This document shows positions 24,977 to 33,551 of a stretch of 64,000 nucleotides of DNA, in pieces (position 1 is the first letter of the stretch; every line of letters begins with the position of its first letter). Where the stretch lies: positions 110,303 through 174,302 of the forward strand of contig NZ_LMUO01000019.1 of assembly GCF_009765905.1 (NCBI RefSeq). Reading direction: 5' to 3'. The position numbers and the translations under genes were made by a program. Below the pieces are notes generated by a model. The model saw only the letters and a list, made by a program, of their open reading frames with translations, did not search any database and had not been told where the DNA came from. The DNA is from Mucilaginibacter sp. L196 (GTDB lineage: Bacteria; Bacteroidota; Bacteroidia; Sphingobacteriales; Sphingobacteriaceae).

Positions 24977-26266
24977 TTGATAAATATCCGCGAGAGATAT
25001 TTAGATACAAGCACAAAAAAAATGGAATTATTGCGTTTTACAACTGCCGGTAGTGTTGATGATGGAAAAAGTACGCTAATCGGTCGTTTGTTATATGACT
25101 CAAAATCAATATTTGAAGATCAGATAGAAGCCGTAAAAAAATCAAGTGAGCGCAAAGGGCTTACCCATGTTGATTTATCATTACTTACCGATGGTTTACG
25201 TTCTGAACGTGAGCAAGGCATCACTATTGATGTGGCTTACCGTTACTTCGCTACGCCAAAACGCAAGTTTATTATTGCCGATACCCCGGGCCATATCCAG
25301 TATACCCGTAACATGGTTACCGGTGCTTCAACCGCCAATTTAGCTTTGGTTTTAGTTGATGCCCGTCACGGCGTAATTGAGCAAACCTGTCGCCATTCAT
25401 TTATCGCGTCGCTGCTCAAAATTCCACATGTTATTGTTTGTATTAATAAGATGGATCTGGTTGATTTCTCCGAACAAGCTTACAATAAAGTTGTAGAGGA
25501 ATATGAGGCATTTGCCAGCAAGCTGGATATAACCGATATACGCTACATCCCCATCAGCGCCCTAAACGGCGATAATGTGGTTAATCGTTCCGAAAACATG
25601 GATTGGTACAAAGGGGCAAGTTTGTTAGATACTTTGGAAACTATCCATATCAGCAGTGATCAAAACCATATAGACGCGCGTTTCCCGGTACAAACCGTAA
25701 TACGTCCGCACCAGGACGAATACCATGATTATCGTGCCTATGCAGGCCGTGTGGCAGGTGGTATTTTCCGTACAGGCGATGAAGTTACTGTTTTACCTTC
25801 TGGATTAACGTCCAAAATAAAATCCATCACTACTTTTGACGGTGATATTGATGAGGCTTTCTCGCCAATGTCAGTATCTATTAATTTAGAGGATGATATT
25901 GATGTTAGCCGTGGCGATATGATCGTTAAAACAAATAACGAACCCGAAGTAGGGCAGGACCTGAACGTACTATTATGCTGGATGGCCACGAAACCACCAA
26001 GACCGGGCGCAAAATATTATTTAAAAAGTACCACCAATGAGGTAATGGCAATTATTAAGGAAGTGACCTACAAAATAAATATTAATACAATGGAAAAACT
26101 CGATGAGGATACCAGTATTAAGATGAATGATATGGCAATGGTTAAAATGCGTACTACAAGGCCATTGGTTTATGATGAATACCGTAAAAACAGGATAACC
26201 GGGTCATTAATATTAATTGATGATACCACTAACGAAACTGTTGCAGCGGGAACAATTCATTCGTAA
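24977..26266 (+). CDS. cysN: Sulfate adenylyltransferase subunit 1 (GTPase)
   Basis: The roughly 429-aa elongation-factor-like GTPase drives APS synthesis by CysD. G1 is GSVDDGKS (25-32), G3 is DTPGH and G4 is NKMD. The start is uncertain: TTG at 24977 gives a short extension (INIRERYLDTSTKK) that resembles the N-terminal region of other CysN proteins, while ATG 25022 starts at MELLRFTTAG. There is no CysC fusion, consistent with the separate cysC upstream. Confidence 0.93.
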   Translation: MINIRERYLDTSTKKMELLRFTTAGSVDDGKSTLIGRLLYDSKSIFEDQIEAVKKSSERKGLTHVDLSLLTDGLRSEREQGITIDVAYRYFATPKRKFIIADTPGHIQYTRNMVTGASTANLALVLVDARHGVIEQTCRHSFIASLLKIPHVIVCINKMDLVDFSEQAYNKVVEEYEAFASKLDITDIRYIPISALNGDNVVNRSENMDWYKGASLLDTLETIHISSDQNHIDARFPVQTVIRPHQDEYHDYRAYAGRVAGGIFRTGDEVTVLPSGLTSKIKSITTFDGDIDEAFSPMSVSINLEDDIDVSRGDMIVKTNNEPEVGQDLNVLLCWMATKPPRPGAKYYLKSTTNEVMAIIKEVTYKININTMEKLDEDTSIKMNDMAMVKMRTTRPLVYDEYRKNRITGSLILIDDTTNETVAAGTIHS

Positions 26267-26352
26267 ATTCGCTTTAAGAAATTAATAATTACAAATATCT
26301 AAAACAAAAGGTAGTCAAATCCTTTATAAGTGCTGATCCATTTTAATAATAT

Positions 26353-27468
26353 ATGAAAAAAGTTGCTCTAATTACAGGTATAACCGGGCAGGATGGTGCC
26401 TATCTTGCTGAACTATTGTTATCTAAAGGATATGAGGTTCATGGCATAAAACGCAGAAGCTCATTATTTAATACTGATAGGATTGACCATTTATACCAGG
26501 ACCCGCATGAAAGTAACTTAAAATTCATACTTCATTACGGTGATCTTTCTGATTCAACTAACCTAATCCGTATCATTCAACAGGTTCAACCTGATGAGAT
26601 ATACAATTTAGGCGCGATGTCGCATGTGAAAGTAAGTTTTGATACACCTGAATATACTGCTAATGCCGATGGCATAGGTACCCTGCGTTTATTGGAGGCA
26701 ATACGCATATTAGGATTAGTTGAAAAAACAAAAATATACCAGGCGTCAACATCAGAGTTATATGGTTTGGTTCAGGCTGTTCCGCAATCTGAAACTACGC
26801 CTTTCTATCCACGCTCACCATATGCGGTTGCCAAAATGTACGCTTACTGGATTACAGTAAATTATCGCGAGGCTTACGGCATATTTGCTTCTAATGGTAT
26901 CTTGTTTAACCACGAGAGCCCGCTTAGGGGCGAAACTTTTGTTACCCGTAAAATAACCCGTGCTACAGCAAAAATAGCTACCGGCTTACAAGATAGATTG
27001 TTTTTGGGAAACCTTGATGCTGAACGCGACTGGGGCCATGCTAAAGACTATGTAGAAGCGATGTACCTGATTTTACAACAAGACGTTGCCGAAGATTTTG
27101 TAATCGCGACGGGTGTTACCACTAAAGTAAGAGAGTTTGTAAGGATGTCATTTGCTGAGGTTGGTATCGCTATTGAGTTTAAAGGTACAGGGGCTGATGA
27201 GAAAGGCTACGTAGCATCATGTTCAATGCCTGAGTATCAATTGGAGATTGGTAAAGAAGTGGTTGCTGTTGATGCTGCTTACTTTAGGCCAACAGAGGTG
27301 GACCTTTTAATTGGTGATCCTACTAAATCACAAACCAAATTAGGTTGGAAACCGAAATATGATCTGGCTGGCTTAGTAAAAGAGATGGTAGCAGCAGATC
27401 TTGAATTATTCAGAAAAGAGAAGCTTTTAAAAGAATCCGGTTATTATATCAAAAATCAGTTTGAGTAA
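26353..27468 (+). CDS. gmd: GDP-mannose 4,6-dehydratase
   Basis: The 371-aa SDR-family enzyme converts GDP-mannose to GDP-4-keto-6-deoxymannose. NAD(P) binding is at GITGQDGAY (9-17), HYGDLSD is present, and the catalytic STSELYG and YAVAKMYA segments give the Ser/Thr-Glu-Tyr-Lys set. The first step of GDP-L-fucose synthesis is completed by fcl downstream. The next gene overlaps its stop by 8 nt. Confidence 0.96.
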   Translation: MKKVALITGITGQDGAYLAELLLSKGYEVHGIKRRSSLFNTDRIDHLYQDPHESNLKFILHYGDLSDSTNLIRIIQQVQPDEIYNLGAMSHVKVSFDTPEYTANADGIGTLRLLEAIRILGLVEKTKIYQASTSELYGLVQAVPQSETTPFYPRSPYAVAKMYAYWITVNYREAYGIFASNGILFNHESPLRGETFVTRKITRATAKIATGLQDRLFLGNLDAERDWGHAKDYVEAMYLILQQDVAEDFVIATGVTTKVREFVRMSFAEVGIAIEFKGTGADEKGYVASCSMPEYQLEIGKEVVAVDAAYFRPTEVDLLIGDPTKSQTKLGWKPKYDLAGLVKEMVAADLELFRKEKLLKESGYYIKNQFE

Positions 27469-28759
27469 ACCATCCGCTAAAAAAAATATCTTACTTTTAA
27501 GTCATAACTTTTCGCCCGAACCAACCGGTATAGGTAAATATAATGGCGAAATGATGGACTGGCTTTGTAAAAGTGGTTATAATGCTACCATTATAACCAC
27601 TTTTCCATATTATCCTTTCTGGAAAGTGCAACCGCCCTATACCAATAAATGGTATAAAAAAGAAGTGGTGCACTATCCGGAGCAAGGCACTGTGATGAAA
27701 ATTTACAGGTGCCCTATATATATCCCGGCTTTCCCGAGCGGTGGAAAACGCATAATACAGGATGTATTATTATGGCCCGCTATACTGGTGATGTTGTTTC
27801 AAAAAATACTTTTCAAAAAGAAGCATGATTTGCTCATCACTATCGCGCCACCCTTTCACCTGGCCCTTATGGTTCTTTTTTATAGATTTTTCCGGGGTGG
27901 AAAAATTAATTATCATATCCAGGATATGCAGATAGAGGCCGCGCAGCAGTTAAATATTTTAGGTAGTTCCGGCCTCTTCAATTTAATGTATAAAATTGAA
28001 AGGAATATTCTTCGCCGCTCGGATTACGTGAGTACCATATCCGAAGGAATGATGAAAAAAGTTGAAGAAAAAGCAGGTAGAAAAGTCCTCCTTTTTCCTA
28101 ACTGGGCTGATACTTCATTTTTTTATCCTTTGGATGACAGAGATACGGCTAAAAAACAATGGGGTTTTAAATCGAATGATCGGGTATGCCTGTATTCGGG
28201 TAGTATTGGCGAAAAACAAGGTTTAGAAAGTATAATTCATGCGGCTGAAATATTAAAAGATCAACCACAAATTAAATTTGTTATCGCCGGTTCAGGCCCC
28301 TATAAAGCTAACTTGACCGACCTTGCCGAATCCAAGGGCTTAAGCAATGTGTTCTTTTTTCCCTTGCAGGATAAAGAACATTTTAATGCTTTTTTAAATA
28401 TGGCCGATCTGCACCTTATCATTCAAAAAGGTAATGCGAGTGATTTGGTAATGCCATCAAAACTTACAACCATATTAGCAGTTGGTGGTGTTAGTATTGT
28501 TACTGCGCCACGTGGCACAAGTTTGGAGCAGGTAATTAATGAAAACAATGTAGGAAGGATTACCACGCCCGATGATACGCAGGAACTGGCAACTGCCATA
28601 CAAAGTACACTTACTAAAAACATGGATGAGATGCGGCAAAATGCCCGTGATTATGCATTAAAGTATTTGAATATTGATAACGTAATGCAAACATTCCTGA
28701 ATGATGTTGGCATACAACATAATCATAATAAAGAGGTTTTAAGCGAAAGTGAATGTTAA
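27461..28759 (+). CDS. GT4 family glycosyltransferase, WcaI-like
   Basis: The 432-aa protein has a GT-B fold. The N-terminal domain opens with ILLLSHNFSPEPTGIGKYNGEM. A membrane-associated hydrophobic/basic patch (about 110-145) follows, and the C-terminal nucleotide-binding domain has LYSGSIGEKQGLE and VIAGSGPYKANL, with LVMPSKLTTILAVGG as the donor-site segment. WcaI-type enzymes add fucose in colanic-acid-like polysaccharides. The start is TTG 27461 inside the gmd stop region, suggesting translational coupling. Its place between gmd and fcl makes GDP-fucose or GDP-mannose a likely donor. Confidence 0.85.
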   Translation: MSKPSAKKNILLLSHNFSPEPTGIGKYNGEMMDWLCKSGYNATIITTFPYYPFWKVQPPYTNKWYKKEVVHYPEQGTVMKIYRCPIYIPAFPSGGKRIIQDVLLWPAILVMLFQKILFKKKHDLLITIAPPFHLALMVLFYRFFRGGKINYHIQDMQIEAAQQLNILGSSGLFNLMYKIERNILRRSDYVSTISEGMMKKVEEKAGRKVLLFPNWADTSFFYPLDDRDTAKKQWGFKSNDRVCLYSGSIGEKQGLESIIHAAEILKDQPQIKFVIAGSGPYKANLTDLAESKGLSNVFFFPLQDKEHFNAFLNMADLHLIIQKGNASDLVMPSKLTTILAVGGVSIVTAPRGTSLEQVINENNVGRITTPDDTQELATAIQSTLTKNMDEMRQNARDYALKYLNIDNVMQTFLNDVGIQHNHNKEVLSESEC

Positions 28760-28872
28760 ATTTATATCATCTACCCGCTAAAGTGGCTGGCAAATGAATA
28801 ATAGATGTATAGATCATTTAGTTAACTTGATTTTGTAAAACACATTAAAAAAATCAGGAGATTTGCAGTATA

Positions 28873-29817
28873 ATGGATAAACAAGCGAAAATATATATAG
28901 CAGGCCATAAAGGGATGGTCGGTTCGGCTATATACCGTAAACTAGTTAAAGAAGGATTCACCAATTTTGTTACCCGTAGCTCATCGGAGCTTGATTTGCG
29001 CAACCAACAGCAGGTAAGCGATTTTTTTGCACAGGAAAAACCCGATTATGTGTTTCTGGCAGCTGCTAAGGTAGGTGGTATTATAGCTAACAACACCTAT
29101 CGTGCAGATTTTTTGTATGATAACTTGCAGATACAAAACAATGTTATTCATAGTTCATATGTAAATGAGGTTAAAAAGCTGATGTTTTTAGGGTCGAGTT
29201 GTATCTACCCAAAAATGGCGCCTCAGCCTTTAAAAGAAGAATATTTGTTAACAGGCCTTTTGGAACCAACCAACGAGCCTTATGCCATAGCCAAAATCGC
29301 AGGCATTAAAATGTGCGATGCCTACCGTGATCAATACGGTTGTAACTATATATCGGTAATGCCGACCAATTTGTATGGCTTAAACGATAACTATCACCCG
29401 CAAAACTCGCATGTATTGCCGGCATTAATTCGCCGCTTTCATGAGGCTAAAGAGCAAAATGCAGCCGAAGTGGTTATATGGGGAACAGGATCACCAAAAC
29501 GCGAATTTTTGTTTGCAGATGATTTGGCAGAGGCATGCTATTACCTCATGCAAAACTATAATGAACCAGGTTTAGTTAACATTGGCACCGGCGAAGATCT
29601 ATCAATAAAAGACCTGGCACTACTGATAAAGCAAATAATAGGTTATACCGGCGAGATAAAATTTGATGCTACAAAACCCGATGGTACACCACGTAAACTG
29701 ATGGATGTAACCAAATTAACCAATGCGGGCTGGAAATACCATACCACGCTTGAGCAAGGAATAGCTTTAGCTTACCATGATTTTTTAAGCAAAGGTTTAT
29801 TAGTAGCAGAGCGGTAA
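28873..29817 (+). CDS. fcl: GDP-L-fucose synthase
   Basis: The 314-aa SDR enzyme epimerises and reduces GDP-4-keto-6-deoxymannose to GDP-L-fucose. The cofactor loop is GHKGMVGSAI (about 10-19). The active-site segment SSCIYPK and YAIAKIAGIKMC are present. It is the partner of gmd, one gene upstream. Confidence 0.96.
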   Translation: MDKQAKIYIAGHKGMVGSAIYRKLVKEGFTNFVTRSSSELDLRNQQQVSDFFAQEKPDYVFLAAAKVGGIIANNTYRADFLYDNLQIQNNVIHSSYVNEVKKLMFLGSSCIYPKMAPQPLKEEYLLTGLLEPTNEPYAIAKIAGIKMCDAYRDQYGCNYISVMPTNLYGLNDNYHPQNSHVLPALIRRFHEAKEQNAAEVVIWGTGSPKREFLFADDLAEACYYLMQNYNEPGLVNIGTGEDLSIKDLALLIKQIIGYTGEIKFDATKPDGTPRKLMDVTKLTNAGWKYHTTLEQGIALAYHDFLSKGLLVAER

Positions 29818-29829
29818 GCGTATATAAGC

Positions 29830-30028
29830 ATAATCTCCAAAATGTAAAGTGCAGGCCTTGTGCGATACCTTTCCCTGGAATAGGGAAAGGAGGAGGATAG
29901 GGAAGTATATGCGGTAAGCATATAGCGTTTTATATCAGGAAGTCGCTTTTAGAGATAATCTCCAAAAATATAAAGTGAGGGCCTTGTGCGATACCTTTCC
30001 CCAGAATATGGAAAGGAGGAGGATAGGG
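29830..30028. repeat. Two direct ~73-nt repeats upstream of rfbB
   Basis: Copies at 29830-29902 and 29955-30028 both read ATAATCTCCAAAA...GGCCTTGTGCGATACCTTTC...GGAAAGGAGGAGGATAGGG. Each contains a CCTTTCCC...GGGAAAGG hairpin. The 250-nt gap between fcl and rfbB holds only this repeat and the rfbB promoter. Confidence 0.8.
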
Positions 30029-30045
30029 TAATACGCTAAAATTAT

Positions 30046-30053
30046 TACCTTTG
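30046..30053 (+). promoter_or_regulatory. -7 box (TACCTTTG) of rfbB
   Basis: Exact TAnnTTTG 15 nt before ATG 30069. It covers an in-frame TTG (30051), so the ATG is the start. Confidence 0.7.
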
Positions 30054-30068
30054 ACCTACAATATCACT

Positions 30069-31121
30069 ATGAAAAAAATCATGATCACCGGCGGTGCTGG
30101 ATTTATAGGTTCGCATGTTATTCGCAGGTTTGTTACCCAACATCCTGATTACTTAATAGTAAATGTTGATGCGCTTACCTATGCAGGTAACCTGGAGAAC
30201 CTGGAAGATATTGAGCATGCCAAAAACTATGTTTTTGAAAAAGCCGATATAAAAGATAGCGCCCGTATTACCGAAATATTTGACAAATACGGCATAACCG
30301 ATGTAGTGCATCTGGCAGCAGAATCGCATGTGGATAGGTCGATACTAAGCCCGATGGATTTTGTGTACACCAATGTTATCGGTACTGTTACACTGCTTGA
30401 TATTGCCAAAAATAAATGGAAAGGCGATTACGAAAATCATCTCTTCTACCACATCTCAACCGACGAAGTTTACGGCGCATTAGGCGAAACTGGTTTATTT
30501 ACCGAGGAAACCAAATATGATCCACACTCGCCGTACAGCGCTAGCAAGGCAGCATCTGATCATTTTGTACGTGCTTACTATGATACCTACGGCTTGCAGG
30601 TAGTGGTATCAAACTGCTCAAACAACTATGGCCCGAATCATTTTCCTGAGAAACTGATCCCGTTATCCATCAACAACATCATTAACAACAAACCGTTGCC
30701 TGTTTATGGTGATGGTAAGTATACCCGCGATTGGTTGTATGTTATTGACCACGCCATCGCTATCGACCTGATCTTCCATAAAGGAAAGAAAGGCGATACC
30801 TACAACATTGGTGGTTTTAACGAATGGCAAAACATTGATCTGGTACATTTGTTATGCAAGCAAATGGACGAAAAGTTAGGCAGGCCTGAAGGGACAAGCG
30901 AAAAACTGATCACCTTTGTAAAAGATCGCCCGGGCCATGATTTGCGTTATGCTATTGATGCGGGCAAGATCAACAAAGAGTTAGGCTGGAGCCCATCAGT
31001 AACTTTTGAGCAAGGGCTTTCTGCTACAATCGACTGGTTCTTGTCAAACAAAAAATGGCTTGATAATGTTACCAGCGGTACATACGCCAAATACTACGAT
31101 AATCAATACGAAAACCGCTAA
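30069..31121 (+). CDS. rfbB: dTDP-glucose 4,6-dehydratase
   Basis: The 350-aa enzyme makes dTDP-4-keto-6-deoxyglucose. The NAD loop is GGAGFIGS (8-15). The STDEVYG motif and YSASKAASDH carry the catalytic Thr-Asp-Glu and Tyr-Lys. It is the first gene of rfbBCDA. The start is set by the -7 box at 30046. Confidence 0.97.
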   Translation: MKKIMITGGAGFIGSHVIRRFVTQHPDYLIVNVDALTYAGNLENLEDIEHAKNYVFEKADIKDSARITEIFDKYGITDVVHLAAESHVDRSILSPMDFVYTNVIGTVTLLDIAKNKWKGDYENHLFYHISTDEVYGALGETGLFTEETKYDPHSPYSASKAASDHFVRAYYDTYGLQVVVSNCSNNYGPNHFPEKLIPLSINNIINNKPLPVYGDGKYTRDWLYVIDHAIAIDLIFHKGKKGDTYNIGGFNEWQNIDLVHLLCKQMDEKLGRPEGTSEKLITFVKDRPGHDLRYAIDAGKINKELGWSPSVTFEQGLSATIDWFLSNKKWLDNVTSGTYAKYYDNQYENR

Positions 31122-31145
31122 TTTTAGCGTAATCATAATCTAATA

Positions 31146-31700
31146 ATGACCATAACACCTACCCCGTTAGCGGGATGCTTTATACTTACTCCACGTGTTT
31201 TTAATGATGAGCGCGGGCATTTTTTTGAATCATATAACGAGCGTACTTTTAACGAAGCAGCGGGATACGATGTGAATTTCGTACAGGATAACCAGTCATT
31301 CTCAACCAAAGGCGTACTACGTGGCTTGCACCTACAAAAAGGCGAGCATGCGCAATCAAAATTGGTAAGGGTAACTCAGGGCGAGGTACAGGATATAGCG
31401 GTTGATTTGCGTAAAAATTCACCAACCTATGGTCAGTATGTTTCAGTAATCCTATCGGAACAAAACTATCAGCAGCTTTTTATACCAAAGGGATTTGCAC
31501 ATGGTTTTTTGGTATTAAGCCCAACCGCCGTATTTCAATACAAATGCGATAACTACTACAATAAAGAATCAGAAGGTGGCCTGCATTATGCCGATCCATC
31601 AATAAATATAAAGTGGGAGCTTGGCGAAAGCGAGCTTGTTGTATCAGAAAAAGATAAGGAATTGCCGTTTTTAAAAGACGCAAGTGATTTTGGATTTTAA
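31146..31700 (+). CDS. rfbC: dTDP-4-dehydrorhamnose 3,5-epimerase
   Basis: The 184-aa cupin-fold enzyme has QDNQSFSTKGVLRGLHLQ split into QDNQS and RGLHLQ, with the catalytic His in RGLHLQ and FIPKGFAHGFLVLS near the C-terminus. It is 24 nt after rfbB. Confidence 0.96.
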   Translation: MTITPTPLAGCFILTPRVFNDERGHFFESYNERTFNEAAGYDVNFVQDNQSFSTKGVLRGLHLQKGEHAQSKLVRVTQGEVQDIAVDLRKNSPTYGQYVSVILSEQNYQQLFIPKGFAHGFLVLSPTAVFQYKCDNYYNKESEGGLHYADPSINIKWELGESELVVSEKDKELPFLKDASDFGF

Positions 31701-31709
31701 AAAATAAGC

Positions 31710-32576
31710 ATGACCTCAATTAAAAACATTATAGTATTTGGTGCAGCCGGTCAACTAGGCCAATGCTTAAAAAAAGTAGCCGAAGAAAAAGGAATAAGTA
31801 ATATTCATTTTTTACCTGAGAACGAGGCTAACATACTTGATACCGCAGCCATTGATAAAACCTTTGCTCAGTATAAACCAGCTTACGCCATAAACTGCGC
31901 TGCTTATACCGCCGTAGATAAAGCTGAAGATGAGCTTGACTTAGCCCGTAAAATAAACAAAACCGGCGCTGAGAATCTGGCAATCGCATGTAAAGCACAT
32001 AATGCAGCATTGGTACATATATCAACAGATTTCGTTTTTAAGGGTAATACGCCCGATCCGCTTGTTGAGGAAGATGCGGCTGAACCAATTAGTGTTTATG
32101 GTTTAACCAAACTAGAAGGTGAGCAAGATATTGTTAGGATATTGCCTGAACATTTTATCATCCGTACCAGTTGGTTATACTCAGAGTTCGGAAATAATTT
32201 TGTTAAAACCATGCTTAAGTATGGCGCCGAGCGCGACCTGCTTAAAATTATAGCCGACCAGGTAGGTACACCAACTTATGGTATCGATCTTGCTGCCTGT
32301 GTTCTTGATATTATCTCATCAGGAAAAGCCGAATACGGTATTTATCATTACAGTAACGAAGGCGTAACCTCATGGTACGATTTTGCTAAGGGGATATTTG
32401 ATCTTTCGGCAACGGAAGTAAAGGTACTGCCTATTCGTACATCAGAGTATCCTACAAAGGCTACCCGCCCCGCTTATTCGGTGATGGACAAAACAAAGAT
32501 TAAACACACATTTAATATAGAGATACCGTATTGGCGGGATAGCCTGGCGGTATGCATACAAAGGCTCCAAAATTAA
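31710..32576 (+). CDS. rfbD: dTDP-4-dehydrorhamnose reductase
   Basis: The 288-aa SDR enzyme makes dTDP-L-rhamnose. The NADPH loop is GAAGQLGQ (about 9-16), HISTDFVFKG is present, and YGLTKLEGE contains the catalytic Tyr-Lys. It ends 14 nt before the rfbA start. Confidence 0.95.
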   Translation: MTSIKNIIVFGAAGQLGQCLKKVAEEKGISNIHFLPENEANILDTAAIDKTFAQYKPAYAINCAAYTAVDKAEDELDLARKINKTGAENLAIACKAHNAALVHISTDFVFKGNTPDPLVEEDAAEPISVYGLTKLEGEQDIVRILPEHFIIRTSWLYSEFGNNFVKTMLKYGAERDLLKIIADQVGTPTYGIDLAACVLDIISSGKAEYGIYHYSNEGVTSWYDFAKGIFDLSATEVKVLPIRTSEYPTKATRPAYSVMDKTKIKHTFNIEIPYWRDSLAVCIQRLQN

Positions 32577-32590
32577 TAGCACATTCAACT

Positions 32591-33454
32591 ATGAAAGGAA
32601 TAATACTTGCAGGCGGATCAGGAACCCGCCTATATCCTATAACCAAGGCTATCAGCAAACAATTAATGCCGATATACGATAAGCCGATGATTTATTATCC
32701 GCTTTCGGTATTGATGCTGGCCGGGATAAAGGAAGTATTGATCATTACCACGCCCGAAGATCAGGATGGTTTTATCCGTTTATTGGGTGATGGCTCAGAA
32801 TTGGGTTGTCATTTTGAATTTGCTGTACAGGAAGTACCAAACGGACTTGCCCAAGCATTCGTAATAGGCGAGAAGTTTATTGGTGATGATAAAGCTGCCC
32901 TTGTTTTGGGCGATAATATATTTTACGGTTCAGGTTTCAGCAAGCTGATCCAGAGCTTTAATGATCTTGATGGCGCGGCTATTTTCGCGTACCCGGTTTC
33001 TGACCCGGAACGTTACGGAGTAGTAGAGTTTGATGCTGATTTTAAAGCCATATCCATTGAAGAAAAGCCTTCGGCACCAAAATCAAATTATGCCGTACCT
33101 GGATTGTATTTCTATGATAATTCTGTTGTAGAGATCGCCAAAAATATAGCACCATCACCTCGTGGCGAATACGAGATAACCGATGTTAATAAGGAATACT
33201 TGAAAAGGGGCAATCTGCAAGTAGGCGTAATGGATAGGGGAATGGCCTGGTTAGATACCGGCACTTTCGATTCATTAAGTGATGCATCAGAGTTTGTTAG
33301 GGTGATAGAAAAGCGCCAGGATACCAAAATCGGCTGCATCGAAGAAATCGCTTATCGAATGGGTTTTATCAACCGTGAGGAGTTAATGGCCCTGGCCGAA
33401 AAATACATTAAAAGCGGTTACGGAAAATACCTGAAGAATTTACCGGTAAGATAA
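32591..33454 (+). CDS. rfbA: Glucose-1-phosphate thymidylyltransferase
   Basis: The 287-aa nucleotidyltransferase makes dTDP-glucose. The signature GGSGTRLYPIT (8-18) and EKPSAPKSNYAVPGLYFYD are present. ATG 32591 gives the normal length (MKGIILAGG); an upstream in-frame ATG at 32552 lies within rfbD and would add 13 unrelated residues. It is the last gene of the rhamnose operon. Confidence 0.96.
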   Translation: MKGIILAGGSGTRLYPITKAISKQLMPIYDKPMIYYPLSVLMLAGIKEVLIITTPEDQDGFIRLLGDGSELGCHFEFAVQEVPNGLAQAFVIGEKFIGDDKAALVLGDNIFYGSGFSKLIQSFNDLDGAAIFAYPVSDPERYGVVEFDADFKAISIEEKPSAPKSNYAVPGLYFYDNSVVEIAKNIAPSPRGEYEITDVNKEYLKRGNLQVGVMDRGMAWLDTGTFDSLSDASEFVRVIEKRQDTKIGCIEEIAYRMGFINREELMALAEKYIKSGYGKYLKNLPVR

Positions 33455-33551
33455 ATCTTGATTGACCGGTTAGTGAATTGATTGATGCTCACAACGTCAA
33501 TAATTCACTGATTCATATTAATTCATTCGTGAAATTTGTGTCTATTTGCTT

